Shown here: positions 61,410-64,000 of the stretch, piece by piece
How positions within the stretch are numbered: position 1 is the first letter of the stretch
Layout of the letters: each line of letters opens with the position of its first letter
Assembly: GCF_003957375.1 (NCBI RefSeq)
Contig: NZ_CP025473.1
Location: 1,699,501-1,763,500, forward strand
Source of the DNA: Enterococcus mundtii
GTDB taxonomy: Bacteria > Bacillota > Bacilli > Lactobacillales > Enterococcaceae
Direction of reading: 5' to 3'
Length of the DNA stretch: 64,000 bases
Translations under genes and position numbers: made by a program
Notes under the pieces: generated by a model
Database searches by the model: none
Told to the model about the DNA's origin: nothing
The model's input: only the letters and a program-made list of their open reading frames with translations

Positions 61410-62072
61410 TCAAACAGTTAGTCTCTCTTTGTCAGTAAAGCGGACCCCATCTGCATATCCGGAGTAAAATGCTTCTCTATCTTTTACATCATGGGACGTG
61501 TCTTTTCCAGGAACAAGTCCAATCTTTTCAACTGCGATTTCTATAACTTTCGGTACTTGTAAGGCAAGTTCATAGCCGTTTGTTAGCACCTGCTTCTTGA
61601 AAGTTTCAGTCAATCCACGTAAATAGCCTTCAAGATAATCTTGCTTCAGCTGCCATTTCCGCTTGTATTTCCGACGTATCTCCGGTAATTGTAAAAATTG
61701 TCTAGCACAATAGCTGACACTTCCACGAGCATATTCAAATGTAATCTGAGCGATTTGAACATCTGATTCGATTCCAACGAAATGAAGTTCAATTGGAGGA
61801 CCCGATACATAGTAATAACGAACTCGAAAGTTCTTAGCAATAATCAAAGCAAGTCGGTAGAGCCATTTTTGAGAACGTCCCTCGTATATGATCGTATTAA
61901 TCACTGCCTCCGTTTTTTGTTCCTGCTTATAGCTAAAGACATCTTCTTCATCTATATTGTGCTGGAGCATCAACTCTTGTGCTTTTACTAGTGCTGACAT
62001 TGATTCCTCATCGTTTGCATCATTTGCTAAAGCAAATAACTTAACAATTTTTTGTTTTGCTTTTTCATCCAT
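61410..62072 (-). CDS. DUF2786 domain protein
   Basis: 220 residues. N-terminal DUF2786: KAKQKIVKLFALANDANDEE followed by SALVKAQELMLQHNIDEEDV, then a second domain (about 60-200) with IIYEGRSQKWLYRLALIIAK and IELHFVGIESDVQIAQITFE. Such proteins occur in phages and integrative elements; function unknown, although the second part resembles a metallopeptidase-like SprT/DUF7168 fold without a visible HExxH. ATG 62072 has AAAGGTG upstream. It lies just downstream of the broken nuclease gene on the same strand. Confidence 0.75.
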   Translation of the reverse strand: MDEKAKQKIVKLFALANDANDEESMSALVKAQELMLQHNIDEEDVFSYKQEQKTEAVINTIIYEGRSQKWLYRLALIIAKNFRVRYYYVSGPPIELHFVGIESDVQIAQITFEYARGSVSYCARQFLQLPEIRRKYKRKWQLKQDYLEGYLRGLTETFKKQVLTNGYELALQVPKVIEIAVEKIGLVPGKDTSHDVKDREAFYSGYADGVRFTDKERLTV

Positions 62073-62141
62073 ATAATTTCACCTTTTATATATTTTCTAG
62101 TTTAATATCGCGAAAACAGAAATATTAAATACCTTCTCAAC

Positions 62142-63447
62142 TTAATTTATACTCGCTTTGCCTGTACTGTAATCAATAGATAAACCATCTTGCACGTTGT
62201 GGATTAACACATTGAATTGAATATCGTTGGTTTCAACGCTGCGTGCTTCCATTTGAATCGCCCTGGGCAATAATTCTCGCTCTCTGAATATCGGAGTGAC
62301 CCGATAACGGACGTGGTTATTGGTTTTTCTTAAATAGTTGGCCACTTCATTTTCAAATTGAACCATGTGGATCTGGTTCAGTTGTTGTGTTCCGGTAAAC
62401 AAGTTTTTCCAGTTATCATTTTATCATTCTCACCGGTCATCTGAAATCCAATTAAATGGCTTCTATTATAGAGCCAAATATTATTTTCAAGCTTTTTTTG
62501 ATTCCAACCAGTAGGGTATACGTTTGAAATATCCCCTCGTTCTTCTGTCGGCATCATCGATCGATGTAACAGTGCATCTGCGACACCGACACGATTTAGT
62601 GAATCGAGATCCGAAAATGTTTGCCAGGTCCCAGCATCTATTGACATCTCTTCAGCTGTAAAACTGGGGTTATTGCCGTTTACTTGAATAACAACATTCT
62701 GACCATCAAAATTAGGTAGATTCTCAACCTCTTCAGCTGAGATTTCTTCCTGATAGGCCCAATCACCGAAAAAGTTAGGCTACTGAACATCGAATTCAGA
62801 TAAGTCCACTAAAGAAGCAGTAAACCCAAACAAACTGAACAATGCTGCGAGTATGAATTTTGACTTACGTTTCATATATCCCACTTCAAGTTCTGTCTCT
62901 TTAACGGAAACTCGTTTGTTTTTTTCTTCGACAGCTACTTCCATTGATCGAATCAATTCTGATGTTTGTGTCTGCGTTAAATCTTTAATCGTATCTTTTT
63001 CTTTCTCACTCGCTTTATGTTCCAACTGATTGCTTAAATCTTCGATTCGTTTCAATTGTTGTAACTCGATATTATTCATTTTCTTATCCGTTTGTTTCTG
63101 ATCTGCTACTGTCACAGAATTTTTAGCTGTTGATTGTTCAGCATCTTCAGCAATTACCGGAGCATTTCCCTCATCTGATAGTTTAGGTTCGTTCTGGCGT
63201 GTAGGTTCTTCCGAATGCTGTTTATTGTGATCACTCAATGATTCAGCTGTATTTATAGTTGGCTGAGTTTCAAGTTCAGCAGTTGGCAATTGATTTTCAG
63301 GTACGCTAGGATCCTCTGAAACCTTCTTCTGTTCTGTTTGAGCTGCTTCTTGTGAATCGTTTTCCTGTACCTCTTTTTTTTATCAGCTAAAAGGTGCTTG
63401 ATTTCTTTTTTCCTCAATGACAAATTTCGATCAATTGTATTTGACAA
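62142..63447 (-). pseudogene. membrane-anchored EndA-like DNA/RNA nuclease with three lesions
   Basis: The pieces in order are: an N-terminal basic part (MSNTIDRNLSLRKKEIKHLL), frameshift in the A8 run at 63374-63381, a Gln/Glu-rich cytoplasmic segment, a membrane helix (SKFILAALFSLFGFTASLVD), a TAG at 62780, then the nuclease domain (VGVADALLHRSMMPTEERGD, WLYNRSHLIGFQMTGEN with the catalytic His) and a second frameshift near 62390 before FTGTQQLNQIHMVQFENEVA and YRVTPIFRERELLPRAIQME. The domain matches EndA-type non-specific nucleases. Three independent lesions mean it is dead, or that one or more are sequencing errors. Confidence 0.75.
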
Positions 63448-63534
63448 TTATTTTAACAAGCCATTAATTGATAAAAGTTTGCGATTAAATGAATTTTTCA
63501 AACCTAAACGAATGTCATCCATTGTGTTCGTCAC

Positions 63535-63855
63535 TTGATACACTATATTATTTTTTTGTGTGCTAACATACCTATTTCTGCCCATATTACAGAAAATAGG
63601 TTTTCACAAGGCTATGTTTTATCCCTAACAGACCTTGTTTACATTGCTTCTCACTGCAAAGAACTCGACAAAGACGCGTTAGAACCATTGATCGAGTTAC
63701 TCAAAATGAAACAAACAAAAACAAAAGGTTGGAAAAACGATTATATCTCTCGTTATAATGGCTATCAACCGTTCAGTTTCCGTCGACAAGACTGCCCATG
63801 GATCACCGAAATGATTCTACATTTTCTGAAATCTAATTCGGAAATGTCATTTTAA
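63535..63855 (+). CDS. hypothetical protein, doubtful start
   Basis: 106 codons from a TTG. No ribosome-binding site was found and the frame is open from about 63499, so the gene may be a fragment. The middle is helical and soluble (SLTDLVYIASHCKELDKDAL, EPLIELLKMKQTKTKGWKND) and the end is YNGYQPFSFRRQDCPWITEM. I do not recognise it. It is divergent from the broken nuclease gene. Confidence 0.35.
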   Translation: MIHYIIFLCANIPISAHITENRFSQGYVLSLTDLVYIASHCKELDKDALEPLIELLKMKQTKTKGWKNDYISRYNGYQPFSFRRQDCPWITEMILHFLKSNSEMSF

Positions 63856-64000
63856 AAAAATAGTCGATGCATAACAAAGGTATGTGTTCATATCTTTTTT
63901 AGCGTTATTAAAAAAAGAATATCCTTCATGATCAATACATCACTAAACAATAAAAACAAGCTTATCCCAATAAAAAATTCTTATTTTTTAATTTTAACCA

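Noticed and set aside
1-64000. CRISPR array
   Set aside because: No regularly spaced direct repeats of 25-40 bases and no cas genes were seen.

Overview
The window looks like a chromosomal segment of a low-GC lactic acid bacterium of the genus Enterococcus, probably near the faecium/hirae/durans/mundtii group. The tmRNA tag reads AKNENNSYALAA, a type of tag I associate with enterococci. There is an LtaS-type lipoteichoic acid synthase, remnants of a citrate cluster, a WxL surface-protein locus and an enterococcal-style GC-rich hairpin repeat. The species is an inference.

Layout. 1-4.4 kb: housekeeping and membrane genes (DUF1576 membrane protein end, VTT-family membrane protein, membrane GDPD phosphodiesterase) and several very small ORFs. 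4.4-10.3 kb: a decayed accessory element with an orphan holin-family gene, a divergent XRE repressor and ImmA-type protease with three copies of a likely operator, a duplicated cold-shock gene with long conserved leaders, intact and broken GNAT genes, broken secreted and lipoprotein genes, and an integrase C-terminal remnant beside pgi. 10.3-24.9 kb: core metabolism and envelope genes (pgi, gdhA, BaiN-like flavoprotein, YbaK, aroD, RlmI-like methyltransferase, ltaS, an FtsX-like permease with an ATPase lacking Walker A, an SdpI/response regulator/histidine kinase operon, HAD phosphatase). 25.2-27.0 kb: a collapsed citrate locus (citrate transporter, citO and citG all broken). 27.1-40.0 kb: ssrA, a MarR/nitroreductase/monooxygenase operon, fRMsr, acetoin genes alsS-aldB, an L33 paralogue with a Zur-like box, a GH20/M24/DeoR group, and a DXS-like enzyme.

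40-60 kb is the most distinctive part: a cell-surface region. A four-gene leftward operon (40.2-47.8 kb) makes a roughly 2,000-residue GLUG-type adhesin with a large internal duplication and no anchor of its own, a single-pass membrane protein, a small secreted protein that appears to share the adhesin's C-terminal domain, and a small LPxxG-type anchored protein. A Mga/AtxA-like regulator is encoded divergently across an extremely AT-rich, A-tract-filled gap. Beyond it lies a tandemly duplicated WxL cassette (WxL-interacting protein, WxL adhesin, small helical protein), each copy damaged at a different place. Both long adhesin genes are split by what looks like a one-base change at a G run (G6 and G4), which raises phase variation as an alternative to decay or sequencing error.

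59.6-64 kb: an IS3-family element next to the WxL operon start, then a DUF2786 gene and a membrane-anchored EndA-like nuclease gene carrying three lesions. No rRNA, tRNA (other than tmRNA) or CRISPR array was seen. All assignments come from reading the sequence; no database search was run.
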